From contig WQYG01000007.1 of the NCBI GenBank assembly GCA_009781395.1, positions 1 to 37,426 on the forward strand: a DNA stretch of 37,426 nucleotides, given 5' to 3'. The stretch is from Candidatus Bathycorpusculum sp. GTDB taxonomy: Archaea > Thermoproteota > Bathyarchaeia > Bathyarchaeales > Bathycorpusculaceae. The notes beneath the pieces were generated by a model that saw nothing but the letters and a program-made list of their open reading frames with translations, was not told where the DNA came from and did no database searches. This document shows, one piece after another, positions 9,400-16,194 of the stretch. Each line of letters begins with the position of its first letter. The first letter of the stretch is position 1. A program made the translations under genes and the position numbers.

Positions 9400-10579
9400 T
9401 TTCTTCTTCTCCTAAGGCTTCATCTAAGATTTTAATCACTTTGTCGATTTGTTCTTTGTTAATAACCAGTGGGGGAAGGATGCGTACTACAGTTCTGCCT
9501 GCATCTATAACAAGAGCGCCTTTGTTTAGGGTCTTCATTATCACACCGTAAACGTCGTAACGAAGCTCCATGCCAAGCATTAAGCCTAAGCCACGTACTT
9601 CTTTTACAATTTTATGTCTAGATGCAACTTTTTCAAGCTGGGATTTGAAATATTTTCCGTCAACTGCTGCTTTGCCAGATAGGTCTTCTGCTATTAACGT
9701 GTCAATTGCAGCGCATCCTGCGGCACATACAATGGGACTGCCGCTAAAAGTTGTTGAGTGTTCACCTACTTTAAATGTTGACATGAGGTCTTTTTGGGCA
9801 ACAGTAATACCTATAGGTAAACCTCCGGCAAAGGGTTTAGCAAGACACATAATGTCAGGAGTTACATTCCAGTTTTGGCAACAAAAAAGTTTTCCTGTGC
9901 GTCCAAAACTTGTCTGCACTTCATCAAGAATTAATAGAACACCTTTTTCAGTACAAATTTCCCGTACCTGTTGGAGGTAATTGTCAGAGGGTACACGTAT
10001 ACCACCTTCACCACGTATGGGTTCCATGATTACGGCAGCCGTTTTATCAGTTATTGCTTCACGAATTTTATCAGAATTATCAGGCATAACATGTTTAACA
10101 TCAGGTATTAGGGGCATGAAGGGTTCACGATATTTTTTATCCCAAGTTAAAGAAAGGGCACCCATGGTTTTACCGTGATAAGCACCCATTATACTGATGA
10201 TTTCAGTTTTCCCTGTTGCTTTACGTGCAAGTTTTAGAGCACATTCTACAGATTCAGCACCACTGTTTGATAAAAACGCTTTATCAAGACCTTTAGGAGT
10301 TATGTTAACAAGTTTTTGGACAAATTCAGCACGCTTATCATTGTAGTAACAACTATGAAGAGTAATTAATTGCTCTGCCTGCGCTTTTATGGCAGCTACA
10401 ATATTTGGATGACAATGCCCTAGAGCAGCTACACCATAACTACTGGCACAGTCAATGTATTCCTTACCGTTAATGTCCCATAATAGAGCACCTTTACCAC
10501 GTGTAAAAACTAGGGGTTTTTTAGAGAAAACATTAGCCAGATAAAACGATTCAAGATCCATTATTTCTTTTTCATTCAC
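9365..10579 (-). CDS. lysJ: [LysW]-aminoadipate/glutamate semialdehyde aminotransferase
   Basis: 404-residue class III PLP aminotransferase of the acetylornithine aminotransferase type, converting LysW-bound semialdehyde to LysW-lysine or LysW-ornithine with glutamate as donor. Motifs: SNSGAESVECALKLARK, ILDEVQTSFGRTGK, and the PLP lysine K248 in LAKPFAGG. The first codon at 10579 is GTG; an ATG at 10561 is an alternative. I keep GTG because the segment EIMDLESFY matches the conserved family N-terminus. It overlaps lysZ by 8 nt and lysK by 35 nt, so the operon is translationally coupled. Confidence 0.92.
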   Translation of the reverse strand: MNEKEIMDLESFYLANVFSKKPLVFTRGKGALLWDINGKEYIDCASSYGVAALGHCHPNIVAAIKAQAEQLITLHSCYYNDKRAEFVQKLVNITPKGLDKAFLSNSGAESVECALKLARKATGKTEIISIMGAYHGKTMGALSLTWDKKYREPFMPLIPDVKHVMPDNSDKIREAITDKTAAVIMEPIRGEGGIRVPSDNYLQQVREICTEKGVLLILDEVQTSFGRTGKLFCCQNWNVTPDIMCLAKPFAGGLPIGITVAQKDLMSTFKVGEHSTTFSGSPIVCAAGCAAIDTLIAEDLSGKAAVDGKYFKSQLEKVASRHKIVKEVRGLGLMLGMELRYDVYGVIMKTLNKGALVIDAGRTVVRILPPLVINKEQIDKVIKILDEALGEEENERSSSSTVSN

Positions 10580-11381
10580 TAGTTATCACTGTACCCACTT
10601 TGTGATTTAAAGCTAAAGTTATAGGTTGCCTAATAGTTCCTGAAGTTACAAGAACCTCTTTAACTCCTTGAGTGAGTGCTTCAAGACCAGCATGCACTTT
10701 AGTACTCATACCGCCACCAATTGTGGGCAAAACCTCTTTAATGCCGGCTACAGCAATTTTTGGCACACACTCACCGTTAAGAATTAAACCTTCAACATCG
10801 GTTAACAACAACAGTTTATCTGCTTTCAAAGACCCCGCAATAACAGCAGCAGTTCTATCACCGTCCACATTAAGAGGATCACAATTTGAGCTAAGAGCAA
10901 TTGGAGTAACAATTGGCAGATAATTCTTTTCAAGCAATAAACTAAGAAGGTTAGTGTTTACCTGAGTTATTTTGCCTGTGTAACCACCATCAATTACCTT
11001 TTTACGCCCACGTTCATCAACAGCAACAAGTTTTGTTTTACGCTCAGCCCTAAGAAGGCCAGAGTCAAGACCACTTAAACCAACGGCGTTAATGCCTTGC
11101 GCTTGAAGGGCTAAAACAATTTGCTTGTTGAGTTTACCTGCCATAACCATGGTGTAAATTTCAACGGTTTCTTTGTCAGTATAACGACTTCTGAAGCCTT
11201 CAGGAGACATTATAAATTTTTGTTCTTTACCCAGTTTAGAAGCAATCTCTGTTACTTCTACACCGCCACCGTGAACAAGAACAACGCTGTGTTCCTTAGT
11301 TACCTCTTTTAAATCAGCTACAAGATCGTTTGACGCACCTTCTTTAAGGATACTTCCACCCATTTTAATTACTAACAGCAT
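10572..11381 (-). CDS. lysZ: [LysW]-aminoadipate/glutamate kinase
   Basis: Amino-acid kinase (acetylglutamate kinase superfamily) phosphorylating the gamma/delta carboxyl of the LysW-bound amino acid. Motifs: LVIKMGGSIL (phosphate-binding Lys and Gly), VLVHGGGVEV, the nucleotide region LLLTDVEGLI and TIGGGMSTKVHAG. An in-frame GTG at 11390 overlaps the lysY stop (GTGA), but the ATG at 11381 fits the family start better and has GATGTGAT, close to the archaeal consensus, 4 nt upstream. About 269 residues, the usual length. Gene symbol assigned on operon context; the archaeal enzyme may also serve arginine synthesis. Confidence 0.9.
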   Translation of the reverse strand: MLLVIKMGGSILKEGASNDLVADLKEVTKEHSVVLVHGGGVEVTEIASKLGKEQKFIMSPEGFRSRYTDKETVEIYTMVMAGKLNKQIVLALQAQGINAVGLSGLDSGLLRAERKTKLVAVDERGRKKVIDGGYTGKITQVNTNLLSLLLEKNYLPIVTPIALSSNCDPLNVDGDRTAAVIAGSLKADKLLLLTDVEGLILNGECVPKIAVAGIKEVLPTIGGGMSTKVHAGLEALTQGVKEVLVTSGTIRQPITLALNHKVGTVITSE

Positions 11382-11386
11382 AGCAA

Positions 11387-12445
11387 TCACATCGGATGGA
11401 ACCCAGTGCTCTTAAGACCTGTGGTTTCGTCTACACCCATAAGTAAGTTGAGGCATTGAACACCTTGTCCTGAGGCACCCTTACACATATTGTCAATTGC
11501 AGAAAACATTAAGAGACTATTTGTGTGTTCATCTATTTCAAAGCCTATGTCACAAAAGTTTGTGCCAAGGGTAATTTTGGGGTCTGGAAGCTGATAGGGG
11601 CCTTTTTGGTATTTTACAAGACGTATGAAGGGTTCATTTCCATACATGCTACGGAGAGCTTTCCAGAGATCTTTATGGGTTAGGGGGTGTTTGGGATAAG
11701 TGTGAATTGTTGCCAAAATTCCGCGCACCATATTAACGGCGTGGGGTGTGAAACCGATTTTTACGGGTTGATTGTTGTTGAGGTTTGAGAGTTCTTGTTC
11801 TACTTCGGCTATGTGGCGATGACCAGTAACTTGGTAGGGGCGCACACCGCTGAAACGTTCAGGATGATGTGAGGCAGAGGTGGGTTTGCTACCACCGCCA
11901 GAGCTTCCAACTTTGAGGTCAACTGCTATTTTGTCAGGGTCGATCATACCAGCTTTGATTATTGGGGCTAAACCTAAAATGGCACTTGTAGCCATGCAAC
12001 CAGGGCAAGCGACAAGTTTGGCGTTTTTGATTTCTTCACGGTGAAGCTCAGGTAGACCATATATGGCTTCTTTGAGCACCTCAGGATTGGCGTGTTTCCA
12101 TCCGTAATAGGTTTCATATTCATGGGGATTTTTGAGTCGAAAATCAGCGCTCATGTCTATAACTTTAAGACCTGTCTTGAGGAGGTCGGGGATAAGATTT
12201 ACGGAGCCCCCGTGGGGTGTTGCTGTAAAGATTACATCACAGTTTTTTTGAAGCTCAACTAGGTCTTGGGGTACAAATTTGAGTTGTGTTAAACCACGAA
12301 GGTTGGGGTGTATGTTGAAAATGTATTCACCTGCACTCTGGCGGGAAGTGACCATGGTTACCTCTACATGTGGATGTAAAAGTAACAGTCGCAAGAGTTC
12401 TCCGCCAACATATCCTGAACCACCGATTATTCCTATTCTCATCAT
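11387..12445 (-). CDS. lysY: [LysW]-aminoadipyl/glutamyl phosphate reductase
   Basis: ArgC-family NADPH-dependent reductase making the LysW-bound semialdehyde. Motifs: NAD(P)-binding GIIGGSGYVGGELLRLL, the catalytic Cys in VACPGCMATSAI, the loop KVGSSGGGSKPTSASHHPER, and GHRHIAEVEQEL. A longer frame begins at an ATG at 12484 that shares one base with the lysX stop (TAATG), but this would add 13 residues absent from the family. The ATG pair at 12445/12442 follows GGGAGAAGAAG, so I place the start there. It overlaps lysZ's longer start by 4 nt. Confidence 0.9.
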   Translation of the reverse strand: MMRIGIIGGSGYVGGELLRLLLLHPHVEVTMVTSRQSAGEYIFNIHPNLRGLTQLKFVPQDLVELQKNCDVIFTATPHGGSVNLIPDLLKTGLKVIDMSADFRLKNPHEYETYYGWKHANPEVLKEAIYGLPELHREEIKNAKLVACPGCMATSAILGLAPIIKAGMIDPDKIAVDLKVGSSGGGSKPTSASHHPERFSGVRPYQVTGHRHIAEVEQELSNLNNNQPVKIGFTPHAVNMVRGILATIHTYPKHPLTHKDLWKALRSMYGNEPFIRLVKYQKGPYQLPDPKITLGTNFCDIGFEIDEHTNSLLMFSAIDNMCKGASGQGVQCLNLLMGVDETTGLKSTGFHPM

Positions 12446-12483
12446 GCTTATTTCTTCTTCTCCCTCTGGAATTGATTGCTTCA

Positions 12484-13665
12484 TTAGTTAATTAGACTTT
12501 GAGCAGTCTTTAAGAGCGGAATTGCCACGTTTAGACCTGTTACGAGTCGGGTGTTTTCCCAGAACTCTGGACAGGAATTTGCCTCGTGAAACACAAGGGC
12601 ATTTTTATTATTTTCTATATTTTCATCGATTATGTTTTTAACTTTCTGGTAAGAATTGGAACTTGCGTACATACTAAAAGTCTGCTCTAACTTGCTATTC
12701 CAAGCAGAAAAGTCTGTTAGACGTGTCTCGTCAGCTTTTATTTTCTGCACAGGCAAATAAGCTTGTGCTGCAAGATCAAGTTGTGCTTTTAGGAAAGCTT
12801 CATCTACATGTTGTTTATCAGAAACGTTAATCATTGCGTCAAGAGCAAAAATCCAAGCGTTATTACCTTCACCTAAGGTGTTGCCACATTTGATTGCCAA
12901 ATCAGTTACACTTTGAGGTAGTTTAGCTTCAAATACCAAGTTTCCAAGAAAAGTATTTGTGCGAAAATCTTTAAACCCTGCACGTGCCAATGCTTTATTA
13001 TGACAAGTTGCTTGCTTACCGTTTTCTTTGTAAACTATTATGCGCAGGTCATAGAACCATTTATTGACTAGTTCTTGAGCGACCACACCTATGGGATTGA
13101 TGATGTTTGGTTTTGTTTCTTTTATATTAGTTAGGAGTTCTTCACGGGTTTTTGAGAGCATAATCATTTTACCATGAGTTCCAGCATCAGCTTTGATTAC
13201 TATGCCATCGTTAATGGAGATTTCTGTTTGAAATAGGTCAGCTATGTCTTTTTCGTTGTGAATTTCTTTGTGGTTCTTCATGAAATCAGAGGCATCACAG
13301 GGCACAAATACAGTTTTAGGAACAGGTAGGTTGGCCTTCCAAAGCTTTAGCAGAGTACGCAGTTTACTGTAGCAGATAAATTCTACTTGACTGGTGTTTA
13401 AGGTTTTTTTACCTAGTGTTTCCATGATGTAGGATGCTTGGAGGCGTCGGTTTTTGCTTTGCGCCCGATTTAGTACAACTGCGGTTTGATTAAAGGTTTC
13501 AGTGTAGTCTTTGCCTTTGGTTTTAGCACTAAAGTCTTTTTTTGAAATTGTTAGAGCTATTTTGCGAAAAGGTATGAATTTGAGGTCTATGCCTAACTGT
13601 TGTGCGGTTTGCTTTATACCGGCTTCATCATTTTCTGAGCGTTCATAAAGAAGAGCTATGCTCAT
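12484..13665 (-). CDS. lysX: LysX-like ATP-grasp ligase with large C-terminal insertion
   Basis: RimK/LysX-type ATP-grasp enzyme expected to attach alpha-aminoadipate (or glutamate) to the C-terminal Glu of LysW. Aligned blocks: MSIALLYERS, VVLNRAQSKNRRLQASYIME, PVPKTVFV, DGIVIKADAGTHGK, VAQELVNKWFYDLRIIV, and C-terminal HEANSCPEFWENTRLVTGLNV. It is about 393 residues, whereas the family is usually about 280. The excess is mainly an insert of about 80 residues between the ALDAMI strand and LVFHEANS. The usual TN-x-x-RGG reads TNTFLGN here, losing the Arg. Start: ATG at 13665 with AAAGGAAA upstream, chosen over an upstream TTG (13686). Stop overlaps the long lysY frame by 1 nt. Confidence 0.85.
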   Translation of the reverse strand: MSIALLYERSENDEAGIKQTAQQLGIDLKFIPFRKIALTISKKDFSAKTKGKDYTETFNQTAVVLNRAQSKNRRLQASYIMETLGKKTLNTSQVEFICYSKLRTLLKLWKANLPVPKTVFVPCDASDFMKNHKEIHNEKDIADLFQTEISINDGIVIKADAGTHGKMIMLSKTREELLTNIKETKPNIINPIGVVAQELVNKWFYDLRIIVYKENGKQATCHNKALARAGFKDFRTNTFLGNLVFEAKLPQSVTDLAIKCGNTLGEGNNAWIFALDAMINVSDKQHVDEAFLKAQLDLAAQAYLPVQKIKADETRLTDFSAWNSKLEQTFSMYASSNSYQKVKNIIDENIENNKNALVFHEANSCPEFWENTRLVTGLNVAIPLLKTAQSLIN

Positions 13666-13738
13666 CGCGTTAGATTTTCCTTTCAAAAATTGACATCGTT
13701 ATAAATAACAAAAAAGTTTGTTGTTGTTTGTTGACTGT

Positions 13739-13954
13739 TTATTCGCCCCAGTCTTCGCCTTCGATTGTTAGTTCTTGTAGGTCTATACAACCGTCTTGTA
13801 TAGTTTTCACTTCGAGTTCAAGACCACATCCAGAGCAACTGACGATTTCGCCTTTCTCTGTGTCTGCGGGTATTTCTAGTTCGGCGTCACAATCGGGGCA
13901 TTTTGATTTGAGGAACTTTGCTTCTTGTGTGTTTGGATTTGTGGGTTCTACCAT
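13739..13954 (-). CDS. lysW: Amino-group carrier protein LysW
   Basis: Small acidic carrier whose C-terminal Glu is ligated to the amino group of aminoadipate/glutamate, protecting and carrying the intermediate. Zinc-binding CPDC and CSGC pairs and the diagnostic C-terminal EDWGE are present. The start at 13954 gives 71 residues, slightly longer than usual because of about 15 residues before the first Cys. The frame stays open upstream to an ATG at 14014, which would add 20 residues; a hairpin lies between the two starts. First gene of lysWXYZJK; 53 nt to lysX. Confidence 0.93.
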   Translation of the reverse strand: MVEPTNPNTQEAKFLKSKCPDCDAELEIPADTEKGEIVSCSGCGLELEVKTIQDGCIDLQELTIEGEDWGE

Positions 13955-13959
13955 TATTT

Positions 13960-14001
13960 GTTCACTTTTTATTGGAAATGAACGGTCTAATAAAAGTGAG
14001 C
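13960..14001 (-). promoter_or_regulatory. Hairpin in front of lysW, with a possible mini-ORF ending Lys-Lys
   Basis: Imperfect inverted repeat: arms 13989-14001 and 13960-13973 pair over about 12 bp with one mismatch and one bulge, around a 15-nt loop. The 3' arm ends 5 nt from the lysW ATG and contains AAAGTGA, the only ribosome-binding-like sequence there, so the stem could hide the start site. A 13-codon frame starting at GTG 14003 runs through the hairpin and ends Asn-Lys-Lys-stop at 13962, inside the 3' arm. It has no good ribosome binding site of its own. Confidence 0.4.
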
Positions 14002-14013
14002 ACCTTTTAAACA

Positions 14014-14208
14014 TTGTGACTTAAATGTTACAGGCTAGCAAAGAAATGTTCCAAACGGCACAAAAAATTATGAAACAAAACACACAAACACAAAAGCCCA
14101 TACAACAAATAAAACAGACAAAAAAAACGATAAACGTACTTTTAAGAAGTTAAAACTGCCGAAAACGTTAAATTCAAACACAAACTTTTTTACCACAGGT
14201 ATAAAACA
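14014..14208. promoter_or_regulatory. Divergent promoter region of lysW operon and lrp-like gene
   Basis: Intergenic DNA with strong strand asymmetry (C/A-rich on the plus strand). Candidate TATA elements: for the regulator, CGTTAAATT near 14165-14174 or TTTTAAG near 14140; for lysW, CATAATTTTTT (minus strand) near 14064-14075. An AACGTTAAATT stretch at 14164-14174 resembles the palindrome upstream of the aspartate kinase leader (14730-14745) and could be a shared operator. These are sequence readings only. Confidence 0.35.
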
Positions 14209-14619
14209 ATGGATGAAACAGACAAAAAAATCATAAAAATACTAAAAGAAGACTCAAGAGCAGGCTATGGCGAGATAGGCAACCAAATTAACTTATCAGA
14301 AGGAGCCATAAGAAAAAGAATCAAAACCCTAACCGACGAGAGTATCATTCGCAAATTTACAGTAAAAGTCAACATAACCGAAGGCGCAGAAGCCATAACC
14401 CTGCTAACCGTAAACCCCGCCTACCCCACACAAGAAGTAACAAAACACATACAACTAATCCCCAACATAGAAACCATCTACGAAGTAACAGGCGAATACG
14501 ACATCATAGCAGTCATAAGCGGCATGAACGTAGTTGAAGTCAACGAATGCATAGAAAAAATTCGACGCGTAGAAGGCATAACAAAAACCAACACCATGAT
14601 AGTCCTACGCAACATTTAA
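14209..14619 (+). CDS. Lrp/AsnC-family transcriptional regulator (LysM-like)
   Basis: 136 residues. N-terminal winged helix-turn-helix (residues about 5-50: IIKILKEDSRAGYGEIGNQI, then LSEGAIRKRIKTL) followed by a RAM/Lrp ligand-binding domain with the beta-alpha-beta-beta pattern (TGEYDIIAVISG). It is divergent from lysW. In Sulfolobus the Lrp-family protein LysM sits beside the lys cluster and responds to lysine; the same job is inferred here by position. It could also affect the downstream aspartate kinase operon, which starts 312 nt further on the same strand. ATG preceded by ACAGGTAT. Confidence 0.88.
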   Translation: MDETDKKIIKILKEDSRAGYGEIGNQINLSEGAIRKRIKTLTDESIIRKFTVKVNITEGAEAITLLTVNPAYPTQEVTKHIQLIPNIETIYEVTGEYDIIAVISGMNVVEVNECIEKIRRVEGITKTNTMIVLRNI

Positions 14620-14729
14620 CCAACACACCTCTAAACAGGTAAACAAACAACTGTAGCCCATATACAAAGACAAACAGGAGCCTATAGAAGAGTTTACAAC
14701 AACATTTTAAGCAAATATTAAAGCAAATA

Positions 14730-14745
14730 ACGTTTAATTTAACGT
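14730..14745. promoter_or_regulatory. Palindrome just upstream of the aspartate kinase TATA box
   Basis: ACGTTTAATTTAACGT, a 16-bp inverted repeat with one mismatched pair, ending about 14 bp before the TATA-like element. Position and symmetry suit a dimeric regulator such as the Lrp-family protein encoded just upstream. A related AACGTTAAATT lies in the regulator's own promoter region at 14164-14174. Confidence 0.4.
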
Positions 14746-14753
14746 CTGTTCCC

Positions 14754-14767
14754 GAAATGCTTATATT
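14754..14767 (+). promoter_or_regulatory. BRE/TATA promoter of the aspartate kinase-aromatic operon
   Basis: GAAATG followed by CTTATATT resembles the archaeal BRE plus TATA box. Transcription would be expected to start about 25 nt downstream, near 14788-14792, only 10-15 nt before the ATG of the leader ORF at 14803 and about 140 nt before the aspartate kinase start. That leaves a leader transcript with the short ORF at its very 5' end. Confidence 0.5.
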
Positions 14768-14802
14768 TTTTAGTTATAACCGTTCTCAAGGTTCGAAGCA
14801 AA

Positions 14803-14883
14803 ATGATAGATCTTCACAGTGATATAAATGGAAGTCGAAAACATAGCTTCGAATACGGCTTTTATTATTGGTTTTATAATTAG
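14803..14883 (+). CDS. Aromatic-rich leader peptide of the aspartate kinase-shikimate operon
   Basis: 26-codon ORF, ATG at 14803, TAG at 14881-14883. Residues 16-26 read FEYGFYYWFYN: eight of eleven are Phe, Tyr or Trp, ending one codon before the stop. The genes that follow make chorismate and the Phe/Tyr precursor prephenate, so the codons match the end products, as in bacterial trpL/pheL leaders. AAGG lies 11 nt before the ATG, and a TATA-like box about 36-43 nt upstream places the ORF at the start of the transcript. The last base of the stop codon is the first base of a 9-bp hairpin. Caution: the segment is T-rich, which by itself favours Phe and Tyr codons. Confidence 0.72.
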   Translation: MIDLHSDINGSRKHSFEYGFYYWFYN

Positions 14884-14885
14884 CC
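14857..14885 (+). promoter_or_regulatory. Alternative hairpin over the aromatic codons
   Basis: GGCT (14857-14860) can pair with AGCC (14882-14885), and ATTAT (14864-14868) with ATAAT (14876-14880), across a small internal loop. This stem covers the FYYWFY codons and takes up the first bases of the 14883-14914 hairpin, so the two structures exclude each other. A ribosome on the aromatic codons would prevent this stem. The pairing is A/U-rich and weak. Confidence 0.4.
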
Positions 14886-14914
14886 CAGGACTGACAAGTT
14901 TGGATGTTCTGGGC
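14883..14914 (+). promoter_or_regulatory. Stop-codon-abutting hairpin between leader ORF and aspartate kinase
   Basis: GCCCAGGAC (14883-14891) pairs with GTTCTGGGC (14906-14914): nine pairs with one G-U, loop of 14 nt. It is the only G+C-rich structure in this AT-rich leader. It starts on the last base of the leader stop codon and ends 4 nt before the aspartate kinase ribosome binding site (AAGGTG, 14919-14924). No U-tract follows, so it is not a bacterial-type terminator. A second 9-bp pairing (14791-14799 with 14846-14854) brackets the front part of the leader ORF. Confidence 0.65.
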
Positions 14915-14931
14915 GTGTAAGGTGTAGGATT

Positions 14932-16176
14932 ATGGAAAATGTAAAATCTGACAAAAAAATTGTGGTTAAATTTGGTGGTTCAAGTCTTGCGGATCCTGAA
15001 AAGTTACTGAAAGCTGTAATGTCAGTTGTTTCAGAGGCTAAACGGGGCACCAAAATTGCAGTTGTAGTTTCGGCTATAGGTAAAACTACAGATATACTTT
15101 TATCCACAGCTAAGAATACTTCAAATGGCAAACTGGCTAAATGTGAATTAGATGACATTCTTTCCATGGGGGAACGTACAAGTGTTCGCATTTTTGCTGC
15201 TGCATTACGTAATAATGGAGTTGACGCGTGTTATTTTGATCCTATGGAGGATAAATGGCCAATAATTACAGATGATGTCTTTCAAAATGCGAATCCAAAC
15301 ATTAAAGAATGCAGTGAAAAGGTCAAGTGTCATGTTTTGCCACTTGTTAAAGAAGGCACAATACCTGTAATTGCAGGGTTTGTTGGTAAAACAAGAGAGG
15401 GAAAAATCACTACTCTTGGCAGAGGAGGAAGTGACACCACTGCATTCATTATAGGGGAAAGTATAGCGGCAGATCAAATTGTGCTAGTTACAGATGCAGA
15501 GGGCATAATGACAAGTGATCCTAAAATTATTGAGAAGCCAAAGCTTTTGTCAGAGATTAATGTTAACACTTTAGTAGGTTTAGCTGATTCGGGGGCTAAA
15601 TTTATTCACAGTAAAGCCCTTAAGTATAAACCAAAGGATATTGATGTTAAAGTTATGAGCAATAAACACGATGACTTAAACATGCCAGGCACTCTAATTA
15701 AAGATGTATTATCATGGGAACTTGACGCTGAAATTGCCAGTTCAATACCTGTGGCCGAGATAACAGTTATCGGAGAAGGCATTTCAAATAATACCAAAAT
15801 TATAATGGAAATGTTTGAAAAAGTCAGACAACACACCTCTTTACGTGGCATGTCAATGAATGCAAATTCCATCATATTTTACATAAATCAAGAAAATAAT
15901 ATAATAGAGCTCTTTAACCAAATTCACAAAATTACAATAGACAATAAGGAAACAATTGCCATGGCCGTTAAAAAAGACCTTGCCTTCATCCAAACAAGTG
16001 GCGTGGGTCTTGAAGAAACTCATGGCATCATTGGCAAAATCAGCGAAGACCTAAGACATGCAGGCATCAACATTTCAGGCATATTAACCATAACTTCAAG
16101 CATTTTATTGTTTGTAGATTGGAACGAAAAAGAAAAAGCGTTAAACCTCATCAAAAATTCATTAAAAACACAATAA
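14932..16176 (+). CDS. lysC: Aspartate kinase
   Basis: 414 residues. N-terminal amino-acid kinase domain with VVKFGGSSLADPEKL, the TTLGRGGSDTTAF segment and VTDAEGIMTSDP; C-terminal regulatory half (about 270-414) with two ACT-like repeats, including GVGLEETHGIIGKISEDL. It phosphorylates aspartate, the first step to aspartate semialdehyde. In archaea with ADH synthase and DHQ synthase II, that semialdehyde feeds the aromatic pathway, which explains its place at the head of this operon. Aspartate semialdehyde dehydrogenase is not in the window. The ATG follows AAGGTG by 7 nt. Control by the ACT domains is expected; the effector is unknown. Confidence 0.92.
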   Translation: MENVKSDKKIVVKFGGSSLADPEKLLKAVMSVVSEAKRGTKIAVVVSAIGKTTDILLSTAKNTSNGKLAKCELDDILSMGERTSVRIFAAALRNNGVDACYFDPMEDKWPIITDDVFQNANPNIKECSEKVKCHVLPLVKEGTIPVIAGFVGKTREGKITTLGRGGSDTTAFIIGESIAADQIVLVTDAEGIMTSDPKIIEKPKLLSEINVNTLVGLADSGAKFIHSKALKYKPKDIDVKVMSNKHDDLNMPGTLIKDVLSWELDAEIASSIPVAEITVIGEGISNNTKIIMEMFEKVRQHTSLRGMSMNANSIIFYINQENNIIELFNQIHKITIDNKETIAMAVKKDLAFIQTSGVGLEETHGIIGKISEDLRHAGINISGILTITSSILLFVDWNEKEKALNLIKNSLKTQ

Positions 16177-16194
16177 TAATAAGAGGCGGAATAC

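Noticed and set aside
14788-14800. T-arm-like GGTTCGAA in the aromatic leader
   Set aside because: No tRNA body upstream; it is explained better as the 5' part of a leader pairing with 14846-14854.
14740-14931. Lysine riboswitch in front of aspartate kinase
   Set aside because: Too short, no five-helix junction pattern, and the class is not known from archaea; the leader ORF explains the region better.
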